A DNA stretch of 11,273 nt, from positions 1-11,273 of the forward strand of contig CAZGSV010000105.1 of the NCBI GenBank assembly GCA_964528605.1. Reading direction: 5' to 3'. How positions within the stretch are numbered: position 1 is the stretch's first letter; each line of letters begins with the position of its first letter. A program made the translations under genes and the position numbers. The stretch comes from CAZGSV01 sp964528605 (GTDB lineage Bacteria; Armatimonadota; Zipacnadia; CAZGSV01). Positions 1-7,500 of this stretch are shown here, in pieces. The notes under the pieces were generated by a model. That model had not been told where the DNA came from. It saw only the letters and a list, made by a program, of their open reading frames with translations, and searched no databases.

Positions 1-345
1 GAGGCGCGCGGTGAGGCGCTGCGGGCCCTGGAGCGGGCGAAGGAGGCAGGGGTAGTGGAGAGGCCGCTGGAAGCCTACCTGAGCGTGAAATGCGAGCGCG
101 AGGTGTACCAGGCATTGGGGGTGCTGAGGGAGCACCTAAGCGCCTTCTTGGGAGTGTCGCAGGTGCTGGTGCAGCCGGCGGAGAGAGGCGAGTTGCCCGA
201 GGGGCAGAGGGTGGCGGTCGCGGTGCAGCATGCAGAGGGGGAGAAGTGCGAGCGGTGCTGGCTGGTGCTGCCGACGACGGGGATGTCGGAGCGGCACCCC
301 GGGCTGTGCGCCCGGTGTCTGGAAGTGGTAAGCGCTGCTGAGTGA
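1..345 (+). CDS. ileS: Isoleucyl-tRNA synthetase, C-terminal fragment (5' end outside window)
   Basis: This is the last 114 codons of a class I aminoacyl-tRNA synthetase that charges tRNA-Ile with isoleucine in the cytoplasm. Frame 1 is open from base 1 to the TGA at 343-345. The fragment begins with the helix typical of the IleS C-terminal region (RGEALRALERAKEAG). It ends with the zinc-binding tail: CERCW, with cysteine codons at 247 and 256, and CARC, with cysteine codons at 307 and 316. This CxxC...CxxC tail is characteristic of bacterial IleS. The HIGH and KMSKS motifs and the editing domain would lie upstream and cannot be checked. A GTG at 55 could be mistaken for a start, but the frame runs open through the left edge, so the gene is cut by the window and not short. 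Its stop overlaps the next gene by four bases (GTGA). The identification is firm despite the small fragment. Confidence 0.93.
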   Translation, partial: EARGEALRALERAKEAGVVERPLEAYLSVKCEREVYQALGVLREHLSAFLGVSQVLVQPAERGELPEGQRVAVAVQHAEGEKCERCWLVLPTTGMSERHPGLCARCLEVVSAAE

Positions 346-737
346 GGCGGTGTGAGGTGCATAGGCGAGCGTTGGACTATGAATTGTTCCGGCGCAGTTT
401 GGAGGAGGAGAGGGAGAGACTGACGGCGGGGCGGCGCAACATTGACCTGCGTTTGGCGGGCAAGGGGCCGCTGGCGGAAGGGGCGGAGGTGGGCGGCGAT
501 CTGGACGAACATCAGGGGGACGGGGTTGCAGAGAACGTGGAGCGGCAGACGGACGTGGCGCACCAGGGGAACGTTGCCCAGTTGCTCAATCAGATTGACC
601 GGGCGCTGGAGAAAATGGAGCAGGGGAGGTACGGGATCTGCGACCGGTGCGGAGGGGAGATAGACCGGGCGCGGCTCAAGGCGTTGCCGTGGGCCAACCT
701 GTGTCTGGCCTGCCAAGGGAGAATGGAATCGGGGTGA
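342..737 (+). CDS. DksA/TraR-family C4 zinc-finger protein
   Basis: This 131-residue protein resembles the DksA/TraR family, whose members bind the RNA polymerase secondary channel; DksA works with ppGpp. An N-terminal helix rich in Glu and Arg (about residues 13-30) leads into an acidic central stretch (GDLDEHQGD, 52-60) and a second helix with NQIDRALEKMEQGRYG, a family hallmark. A four-cysteine zinc finger follows: C100-x2-C103-x17-C121-x2-C124. The coordinates use GTG 342, which overlaps the ileS stop as GTGA. GTG 357 has a better-placed purine-rich stretch (GAGGCGG at 344-350), and TTG 372 would also leave the fold intact, so the start is uncertain. Its stop overlaps the lspA start in the same GTGA way. 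I infer a transcription-regulatory role from the family. Whether it acts like DksA or is a stand-alone zinc-finger relative cannot be decided here, so no symbol is given. Confidence 0.88.
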   Translation: MRRCEVHRRALDYELFRRSLEEERERLTAGRRNIDLRLAGKGPLAEGAEVGGDLDEHQGDGVAENVERQTDVAHQGNVAQLLNQIDRALEKMEQGRYGICDRCGGEIDRARLKALPWANLCLACQGRMESG

Positions 738-1213
738 GCGGGCGGCGCTGGGCCGGGCTGGGGCTGTGGGCGGCGGCGGTGTTGGCGGGGGACCAGTTGG
801 CAAAGGCGTGGGTGGTGGGCAACCTCGGGCCAGGCAAGAGCGTGCCCTTGATCGGTTCGGTGCTGCGGCTGACGTATGTGACCAACACCGGAGGGGCATT
901 TGGCCTGCTCAGGGAGCGGGGGGGGCTGATGGTGCTGGTGTCGTTGGTGGTGCTCGGCGTGCTGATTTTCCTCGCGTGGCGGCTGCCCTTGGGGCAGTCG
1001 GCCCTGCTGCGGGCGTCGTATGGAATGGTCTTGGGGGGGGCGCTGAGCAACGTTGCCGACCGGCTGGCGCGCGGGCACGTGGTGGACTACCTGTGCTTGC
1101 GATATGGCGGGCGGGAACTGTGGCCGGACTTCAACATTGGCGACGCAGGAATAACGATCGGCTTGATCGCGATCGTGTTGCTGCAAATGGCTAGGCCGAG
1201 GGAGAGAGGGTAG
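734..1213 (+). CDS. lspA: Lipoprotein signal peptidase (signal peptidase II)
   Basis: LspA is an inner-membrane aspartic protease that removes the signal peptide of prolipoproteins after lipid has been added to the conserved cysteine. The 159-residue length is normal. Family blocks appear in order: GDQLAK (D20), TNTGGAFGLL (50-59), GGALSNVADR (101-110, with N106 and D109), HVVDYL (D118), and FNIGDAGITIG (133-143, with N134 and D137). Both aspartates expected of the catalytic dyad (D118 and D137) are present. The last block reads FNIGD where FNxAD is usual, a conservative Ala to Gly change. Hydrophobic segments lie near 6-19, 65-82, 91-104 and 138-151, as expected for four membrane spans. The frame extends upstream to 647, but GTG 734 fits the family N-terminus and overlaps the preceding stop as GTGA, suggesting translational coupling. 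lgt begins three bases after its stop. Confidence 0.95.
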   Translation: MSGRRWAGLGLWAAAVLAGDQLAKAWVVGNLGPGKSVPLIGSVLRLTYVTNTGGAFGLLRERGGLMVLVSLVVLGVLIFLAWRLPLGQSALLRASYGMVLGGALSNVADRLARGHVVDYLCLRYGGRELWPDFNIGDAGITIGLIAIVLLQMARPRERG

Positions 1214-1216
1214 GGA

Positions 1217-1990
1217 ATGCACCCAGTGCTGCTGAAGATAGGGCCGCTGCGGATCGCCGCTTACGGGACCATGCTGGCGGTGGCTTTCGGGGTGGGCATA
1301 TGGCTTGCGAGGCGGGGAGCGCGGCGGCTGAAGATGGACCCGGAGCGCGTGACGGATCTGGGGCTGGTGGTGTTGGTGTGCTCGGTCGTGCTGGCGCGGC
1401 TGGTATACGTAGCCTTGCACTGGCACTACTTCGCCGGGCATCCCGGGGAGATAGTGCAGGTGTGGACGGGGGGGCTGTCGTTCCACGGGGGCCTGCTGGG
1501 TGGGGTGTTGGGGGTGGGGGTCTATGCGCGCCTCAGCAAGTTGGGCTTCTGGAGGCTGGGCGAGGTGTGCACGCCCTCTATACCTCTGGGGTACGCGATC
1601 ACCAGGATCGGGTGCTTTCTCAACGGCTGCTGCTACGGGGCGCCGACGTCGCTGCCTTGGGCGCTACGCTTCCACTTGGCGCCGGACCGGCCGGAGTTGA
1701 CGGTGCCGAGCCATCCGGCCCAGTTGTACGCTTCGGCGCTGAGCCTGGTGCTGTTTGCGGTGCTGATGCGGCTGCGCCGGCGGCCGCACGCCGACGGCCA
1801 ATTGTTCGCCTGGTATCTGATGGGGTACGGCCTGGTCCGCATAGTGGTGGAGTACTTCCGGAGGGGGGTTACGGCGCAGGTGGTGTGGGCGGGAGTGACG
1901 CAGGCCCAGTTGGCGAGTGTGTTCCTCATTGTGGCGGGGGTCCTGCTGAGCGTGTGGCTGGGGCGCGGCAAGAAGGCCAAGGGGAAGTAG
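1217..1990 (+). CDS. lgt: Prolipoprotein diacylglyceryl transferase
   Basis: Lgt transfers diacylglycerol from phosphatidylglycerol to the lipobox cysteine of prolipoproteins, the first step of lipoprotein maturation; LspA, encoded immediately upstream, acts next. The 257-residue protein is full length and strongly hydrophobic, with several membrane segments. Visible family motifs are Y16 in the N-terminal IAAYG, GGLSFHGGLLGG (85-96, H90 matching the essential His of E. coli Lgt), the signature RIGCFLNGCCYG (130-141, R130), HPAQLY (166-171), and RIVVEYFR (208-215, R208 and E212). The signature carries Cys where E. coli Lgt has Asn and Glu (RIGNFINGE). From memory, this Cys version is common in several phyla, so it does not suggest loss of function. 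The ATG at 1217 is preceded by GAGAGGG (1204-1210) with a six-base gap, a good ribosome binding site. The C-terminus is a basic tail (GRGKKAKGK) expected in the cytoplasm. Confidence 0.95.
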   Translation: MHPVLLKIGPLRIAAYGTMLAVAFGVGIWLARRGARRLKMDPERVTDLGLVVLVCSVVLARLVYVALHWHYFAGHPGEIVQVWTGGLSFHGGLLGGVLGVGVYARLSKLGFWRLGEVCTPSIPLGYAITRIGCFLNGCCYGAPTSLPWALRFHLAPDRPELTVPSHPAQLYASALSLVLFAVLMRLRRRPHADGQLFAWYLMGYGLVRIVVEYFRRGVTAQVVWAGVTQAQLASVFLIVAGVLLSVWLGRGKKAKGK

Positions 1991-1996
1991 AGGAGG
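1991..1996 (+). promoter_or_regulatory. Ribosome binding site that sets the pseudouridine synthase start
   Basis: A perfect AGGAGG lies directly after the lgt stop codon and eight bases before GTG 2005. Two further in-frame candidates, TTG 2008 and GTG 2011, are farther away (11 and 14 bases), so GTG 2005 is the best start. This also excludes the much longer open frame that runs back through lgt. Confidence 0.75.
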
Positions 1997-2004
1997 ACAG
2001 GCAG

Positions 2005-3006
2005 GTGTTGGTGAGCGGGCGCTTTGCCCTGACTGCGGGCGCGGAGGCGAGCGGGCAGAGGCTGGACCAGTTCGTGGCGGGGCAGCGGCGGGAGTTGTCG
2101 CGCGCGCAGGTACAGCGGCTGATCAGGGAGGGACGCGTGCGCATTGCAGGCGAGGCGGTCAAGCCGGGCTATCGGCTGCGGAGCGGGCAGCGGGTGGAGG
2201 TGGAGTTGGCGCCGCCGTCGCCGTCGCACCTGGAGCCTGAGGAGATACCGCTGACGGTACTGTATGAGGACGAATGCCTGCTGGTGGTGGACAAGCCGGC
2301 GGGACTCACGGTGCATCCGGGGGCGGGCCAGCGGGGGGGGACGTTGGTGAACGCGCTGCTGGCGCACTGGCGAGGCTTTGGGGACATGGGTGAGCAGCTG
2401 CGTCCGGGGATACTGCACCGCCTCGACAAGGGCACCTCGGGCCTGATGGTGGTAGCCAAGGACGAGGCGTGCCAGCGGCGCTTGGCGGAGAGCCTGGCGC
2501 GGCGGGAACTCGAGCGGCGCTACCTGGCGCTGGTGTGGGAGGTGGTCAAGGAGCCCAACGGGCGTGTAGACATGCCGATCGGGCGGCACCCGGTGCATCG
2601 GCAGAAGATGGCGCCGGCCGGCTTCAGAGGGCGCGAGGCGGTAACGGAGTACGTGACGCTCGAGCGTTTCGCGCAGATGAGCCTGCTGGAGTGCCGGCTG
2701 GTGACCGGGCGGACACATCAGATTCGGGTGCACTGCCAGTGGATGGGTCACAGCGTGGTGGGGGATAGGGACTACGGCGGGGTGAGGAGGCGGGAGTGGG
2801 GTGCGCTACCGGCAGCGGTGCAAGCGGCGCTCGAGCGGCTCCAGAGCCAGGCGCTGCACGCTTACAGGCTGCGGTTGGCGCACCCGTTAGACGGGCGAGT
2901 GATGACGTTCACGAGCAGGCCGCGGGACGAGATGATGGCCGCGCTGGAGGCGCTGGGGTCGCGAGTGGTGGGGCGACTGGCGGCGGGGAGTGACATGCCG
3001 GAGTGA
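2005..3006 (+). CDS. rluD: RluA/RluD-family 23S rRNA pseudouridine synthase
   Basis: Members of this family isomerise specific uridines in large-subunit rRNA to pseudouridine. The predicted 333-residue protein has an N-terminal S4 RNA-binding domain (about 17-68: GQRLDQFVAGQ, LSRAQVQRLIREGRVRI, YRLRSGQRVEV). The catalytic domain follows, with VVDKPAGLTVHPG (94-106), the active-site block HRLDKGTSGLMVVAKD (138-153, catalytic aspartate D141), RRYLALV (171-177), VTGRTHQIRVH (233-243), GDRDYGG (253-259) and ALHAYRLRLAHP (283-294). S4 plus catalytic domain with this length fits RluD and relatives (RluC, Bacillus YlyB), so family membership is sure but the exact uridines modified are not. The gene starts 14 bases after lgt with a strong AGGAGG. 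The same frame stays open upstream to 1300 inside lgt; that extension has no family similarity and is an artefact of GC-rich coding. Placement of an RluD-type gene after lspA is a common bacterial arrangement. Confidence 0.93.
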   Translation: MLVSGRFALTAGAEASGQRLDQFVAGQRRELSRAQVQRLIREGRVRIAGEAVKPGYRLRSGQRVEVELAPPSPSHLEPEEIPLTVLYEDECLLVVDKPAGLTVHPGAGQRGGTLVNALLAHWRGFGDMGEQLRPGILHRLDKGTSGLMVVAKDEACQRRLAESLARRELERRYLALVWEVVKEPNGRVDMPIGRHPVHRQKMAPAGFRGREAVTEYVTLERFAQMSLLECRLVTGRTHQIRVHCQWMGHSVVGDRDYGGVRRREWGALPAAVQAALERLQSQALHAYRLRLAHPLDGRVMTFTSRPRDEMMAALEALGSRVVGRLAAGSDMPE

Positions 3007-3062
3007 GGAGCAGGTCGGGCGAAGAGGGGTAGAATAGTAAGGACCGAAGTTAAAGACAAAAG
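3007..3062 (+). promoter_or_regulatory. Short gap with weak promoter-like element before the kinase-like gene
   Basis: This 56-base gap is visibly richer in A and T than its surroundings. It contains a -10-like TAGAAT at 3030-3035. No convincing -35 box lies 16-18 bases upstream; the corresponding bases are purine-rich (GGAGCA). The gap could hold a promoter that separates the kinase-like gene from the housekeeping operon, but read-through from the pseudouridine synthase gene is equally possible. No hairpin followed by a T-run is visible, so I do not call a terminator. Confidence 0.25.
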
Positions 3063-4526
3063 GTGGGCTTGCCGGTGGAGTCGCAGGCGCTAGGACAATA
3101 TGAGGTAACGGAGGAGTTGTGGAGGGGGGCTCGCGGGCTGGCGGCCTATTGCGTTGACGCCCACACGGGCAGACGGTTCTTGATGAAAGAGGTCTTCCTG
3201 CCGGCGGAGGCGGAGGAACGCGAGCGCTGGCTGGCGGCCGTGAAGGGGAGGGCGGAGGCGTGGGCGAGCGCGGCGTGGCCGGGGGTGGCGAGCCTGGTGC
3301 GGATGGAGGAGGAGGGCAGGCTGGTGCGGCTGCTGTACGATGATCCGCGGGGGCTGTGCGTGCGGCGTCTGGCGGAGGAGGCGCACGCGCTGCTGCCCGG
3401 GCAGGCATGTCGCGCGGTGCTGCGTATTACGGAGCGAGTGGACGAATTGCGGCGCGGGGGGGCGGAGATCAGGTCCTTCGAGCCGCAGTGCGCCTTCATG
3501 GTCTCGGACGACGAGTGCGTCTGGGCGGACGTGTCGGTGAACGAGATTGCCTTGGCGGCGGGCGCCCAGGCCGTGGAGGCGGGCGACTACGCGCCGCCGG
3601 AGTTGGCGAAGGGCAAGGGGGGGGAGGCAGGCGAACGGGCGCTGGTATATGCCCTGGGCGTGCTGCTGCACCGCCTGCTGACCGGGAGAGGCCCAGGGGA
3701 GGTGGAGGCCGACACGCCGCTGTGGGCGCTCAACCCACAGGTGAGTTCGGCGTTAGACCGGCTGGTGCGGCGGGCGGTGGCAGCGGAGCCTCGGCAGCGG
3801 TACGCGAGCCTGAACGAGTTGATGGACGCGCTGCACCGGCTGCCCGAGGAGGAGCGCTACCATCCTCCGGCGGAGTTGGAGGAGGAGGCAGTTGGGCTGG
3901 AGGCACAGGCCGCCCTGGCCGAGGCGGCAAAGAAGCGGAGGGCGGTGCTGTGGGTGGCGGGGATCGGGATGGGGCTGCTGTGCGTGGCGGCGGTGGCGTT
4001 GGTGGTATCGAGGACGAGGGCTGGGCACGAGGCGGAGGAGAGGGTGGCGCCGCCGATTGTCGGGGCGCACCGGCGGAGGGTGGGGCCGGTGGAGCGGCCT
4101 GCGCCTCCTGCGGCTCCGGTAGGTGGGGCGCAGCGGAGCGGCGGAGCGATGCCGGCGCCGGAGGTTAGGACGCCGAAAGTGCCCGTAAGAGGGGGCGCCG
4201 TAGGCCCCGGCGTCCGCGTCGGCACTGAGGGGGGAGCGACGGAACAGGCACCGCCGAAGCAAGCCGCGCAGGCCCCACTTGGGCCGGCGCAGGAAGGCGG
4301 GGGCTTGAGAGTCGTAGTGAACCCTCCGGGGGCGGAGGTCTACGTTGATGGGACGTTTGTGGGCACGTCGGGGGAGGCGCTGCTAGTGCCGGGCTTGGCG
4401 CCCGGCCGGCACGAGGTGCGGGTGCAGATGGACGGCTATGCGCCGGAAACGCGGAACGTCAGCGTGCCCAAGGGCGGAACGGGCATGTTGTCGGTGACGC
4501 TGAGGCAGACGGGGCCGGGAGGCTAG
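3063..4526 (+). CDS. Membrane-anchored kinase-like protein (probable pseudokinase) with C-terminal PEGA domain
   Basis: This 487-residue protein has a Ser/Thr-kinase-like N-terminal domain (about 13-262). One membrane span (about 294-316) is preceded by AKKRR, followed by a Pro/Ala/Gly linker (about 320-412) and a PEGA domain (about 414-482: VVNPPGAEVYVDG, GLAPGRHEVRV, DGYAP). Kinase landmarks are partly kept: MKEVF carries the ATP-site lysine (K42), YAPPEL (176-181) matches the APE block, and YALGVLLHRLLTGR (196-209) matches helix F. The glycine loop is degenerate. The HRDLKPxN loop reads IRSFEPQC (136-143), losing the catalytic Asp and Asn, and DFG appears as DVS (156-158). It is therefore probably catalytically inactive, though nucleotide binding is possible. 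The positive-inside pattern puts the kinase-like domain in the cytoplasm and PEGA outside. GTG 3075 has a better Shine-Dalgarno match (AGGTGG, 3061-3066) than GTG 3063; the longer form is listed. It ends convergently on the cyclase gene. Confidence 0.85.
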   Translation: MGLPVESQALGQYEVTEELWRGARGLAAYCVDAHTGRRFLMKEVFLPAEAEERERWLAAVKGRAEAWASAAWPGVASLVRMEEEGRLVRLLYDDPRGLCVRRLAEEAHALLPGQACRAVLRITERVDELRRGGAEIRSFEPQCAFMVSDDECVWADVSVNEIALAAGAQAVEAGDYAPPELAKGKGGEAGERALVYALGVLLHRLLTGRGPGEVEADTPLWALNPQVSSALDRLVRRAVAAEPRQRYASLNELMDALHRLPEEERYHPPAELEEEAVGLEAQAALAEAAKKRRAVLWVAGIGMGLLCVAAVALVVSRTRAGHEAEERVAPPIVGAHRRRVGPVERPAPPAAPVGGAQRSGGAMPAPEVRTPKVPVRGGAVGPGVRVGTEGGATEQAPPKQAAQAPLGPAQEGGGLRVVVNPPGAEVYVDGTFVGTSGEALLVPGLAPGRHEVRVQMDGYAPETRNVSVPKGGTGMLSVTLRQTGPGG

Positions 4527-7500
4527 GGCCGGGGGCCAGCGGGCGCTTCGGGCGAGCACTCCTGCGGGAGGCGCCGGGCTATGTTTTGTCGGTCCCAGGC
4601 CGCCAGGAAGCCCTGGCGCAGGGGCTCGGCGGAGAGCGTCCCGGCGGCGGCCTGGATCAGCCGGTCTGCTTCCTTCCAGTGTTGCTCCGCCTGGTCTGAC
4701 CGCTGCCGGGAGGCGTGCCAGCGGGCGATGTGAGCGTGGAGGCGCCAGAGCAGGGGGGAGCAGGCGACGCGCTCGGTGACAGCCAAGGCTTCGGTGAAGA
4801 TGGATTGGGCCTGGTCATCGTTGCCGAGTGCGGCATGGGCCCGGCCGAGGACGGCCAGCGCTTCCGCGATGTGGTAATGGGCCTCGGCCTGGCGCAGGAA
4901 CACTATGGCGCGTTCGGCGACGCGGGCAGCCGCTTGGGGGTGATGGAGGGACACCAGTACCGAGGCGTGGGAGACGGCGGTGGCGGCTTCTTGTTTGGAG
5001 TTGCGCCCGAGGTGGAAGAGTTGGCGGGCGACGCGGAGGTGGGCTAGGGCGTCATCGAGGGCGCAGAGGTGTTGGGCGAGCAGGAGGCCGGTGGTGCGAT
5101 GAGCCAAGCCGCTGACTTCCTGGCTACCGACGGCGTGAGCGTGCCCCCTGGCCTGGTTGGCAAGGGTGAAGGCTTCCGCCTGTTGATTGAACTCGGCCTT
5201 GACGCAGGCGAGGGTGAGGAGGGCGCGGGCGATGCTCTCGGCGTGGCCGATGGTTTGTGCCAGGCGGACGGCATCGTTGGCGTGCTGCAGGGCCGGCTGA
5301 AGGGCGCCGGTGAGGAGCAGGTAGTGGGACATGTCGGTGTGGAGTAGGCACTCAAAGAAGTGCTCTTCCACCAGGGAGGCCAGTTCCAGCGCTTGGGAGA
5401 TGTAGTCGAAGGCCTGGGCGTAGTCGGCGCGCGAGGCATGGACGAGGCCGATATTGCCTAGAGCCCAGGCTTCCCCGCGCTTGTTGGGGGGGGCGAGGTT
5501 CTTTAGGTCCTGGCGGCGGGCGGGCGAGCGGGCGAGGTCGAGCGCCTTGCCGAAGTAACGGAGGGCCTCGTCGTTGTTGCCGAGCCAGTGGTAGAGGTCG
5601 CCGGCGTTGTTGTAGGCGCCGGACATGACGGTGGTGACGGCGACGTTCCAGGGGACTTGCTCGGCGAGTTGCATGGCGCGCTCGATGTGTTGCTGGTTGA
5701 GGTCGTGGCGGCCCAGATAGTAGTAGCAGGCGCCGAGCGCCACGTGGGCGCGCAGTTCCCCCTCGGGCATCTTGGCCCTCTGCCACACTTGCAGGGCGCC
5801 GCGGAAGCACTGCTTGGCCTTCTCGTAATCGCCCGCCACTTGGTAGGAGAAGCCCACGTCGTAGTAGGCCAGGCCGACTTTGTCGGGCCAGTTGAGTTGG
5901 CGGGCCAGTTGCAGGGCGCGGATGGAAGCACTCAGGGCTGGCTGCACTTGGCCGCGCATGCGCAGCACGTGGGAGTTGCACCAATGGGCGGGTATCTCCC
6001 AGGCGAGGGAGAAGCCGGTGCGGGGCAACTGGTGGGCGGCGTGGATGGCCTTCTCGGCAAAGGAGAGCGTGTGAGCGTGGGCGTAGTTGCTCTGGGCTTC
6101 GAGCGCGGCTAGGACGCTGAAGCGCAAGGCCTGCTCCCAGGCGTGGGCGCGCTCGTAGTGGTAGGCGAGGACGGCGTGGTTGCCTTTGAGGCGGCGGGCG
6201 AGGTGAGCGCGCAGGGCCTTGGCCACTTGCAGGTGCAGGCGCTCGCGGTCGCGCTTGAGCAGGTGGGAGTAGACGACCTCCTGGACTAGGTGGTGTTCGA
6301 ACTCGTAGGTGCCTTCGGCTTCCAGGTTGACTTCCCGCAGGAGTTCGGCTTGGACCAACTCCTCCACGGCGGGCCTGAGGGGGATGGTATCTTGGACCAG
6401 CGAGCGCAGGATGGGGAAACTGACTTCGCGGCCGACCACGGAGGCGAGGTGCAGGACGCGCTGGGCTGCGGGGGGCAGGCCGTCTATGCGCACCATAAGG
6501 ATCTCTTCGACGGTATCGGGGATGCCGGGCTGCCACTCTTCCTCGGGCGCGCGGGTGCGGGATTGCTCTTCGATGGTGCGGGCGATCTCGCCCATAAAGA
6601 AGGGGTTGCCGTCGGAGCGCTCGACCAGGAGCGCTTTGAAGCGCTCGGGCAGGTGGCGCTGCTGGATGAGGAGGTCGGCGAGCGATTCGCTGTCTTGAGG
6701 GCTGAGGCGCTCGAGGCCGATGTGGGAGTAGTTGGGGCGTCGGACCCACTGGTGGCTGAAGTCGGGGCGAAAGAGGGTTACGAGCAGGAGGCGGCGGTTG
6801 GCGATGCGCGGCACGAGAGAATCGAGGAAATCCACGGAGATTTCGTCGGCCCAGTGGAGATCGTCCATGAGCAGGATGACCGGCCGTTGCGCGGCGAGGG
6901 CGAAGATGAGCGCGCGCAGCCCTTGGTAGGTGGCTTCGCGGCGATCGCGGGCTTCAATGGGGGCGATCGCGGCTTGGTCCTCGGAGACGCCCAGCAGGCT
7001 GCCGAAGTAGGGAGCCCATTCGTTGAGTTGCGGGTCTATGGCTTGCAGGCGCTGTCGGATGGTCTCGCGCAGGCGCGCGTCTTCCTGGGGGAGGGAAAGC
7101 GCGGTGCGCAGCAATTCGGTGAGCGGGAGGTAGGGGACGCGGGAGGCGTAGGAGAAGCAGTGGGAGGTGAGGACGGCTGCTTCGCCCGCAACTTGCTGGC
7201 AGAATTGCTGCGCCAGGGTGCTTTTGCCGACGCCGGCCTCGCCGCCGATGCCGACGATCTGGCCTTCGCCTTGGCTGGCGAGGTGCCAGGAGTCGCGCAG
7301 GACTTCCATCTCCTTGTGGCGGCCGACCATGACGGCAGCGCGGGCGCGAGTCTCACGCGGGGGCAGCAAGCGGAGCAGGAGGTGGGGCTTGAGCGGGCGA
7401 GGTATTCCTTTGACGCGCGCGGGTTGCAGGGGTTGGTACTCGGCGACGTTCTGAGTGCGGCGGTAGGTTTCCTCGCCGACGACTATCTGGCCCGCTTGGG

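Noticed and set aside
1300..2004. Upstream extension of the pseudouridine synthase frame through lgt
   Set aside because: The translated extension is Gly/Ala/Arg low-complexity sequence without family similarity, and AGGAGG at 1991-1996 points to GTG 2005.
590..2751. Long minus-strand frames (590-1486 and 1633-2751) opposite lspA, lgt and rluD
   Set aside because: The opposite strand carries unmistakable family motifs in three genes; the minus-strand products are Pro/His/Arg/Gln-rich with no domain.
4500..4560. Bidirectional terminator at the convergent junction
   Set aside because: GGCC-containing stretches can pair weakly, but there is no clean long stem and no T-run on either strand, and both coding regions extend to the shared stop.
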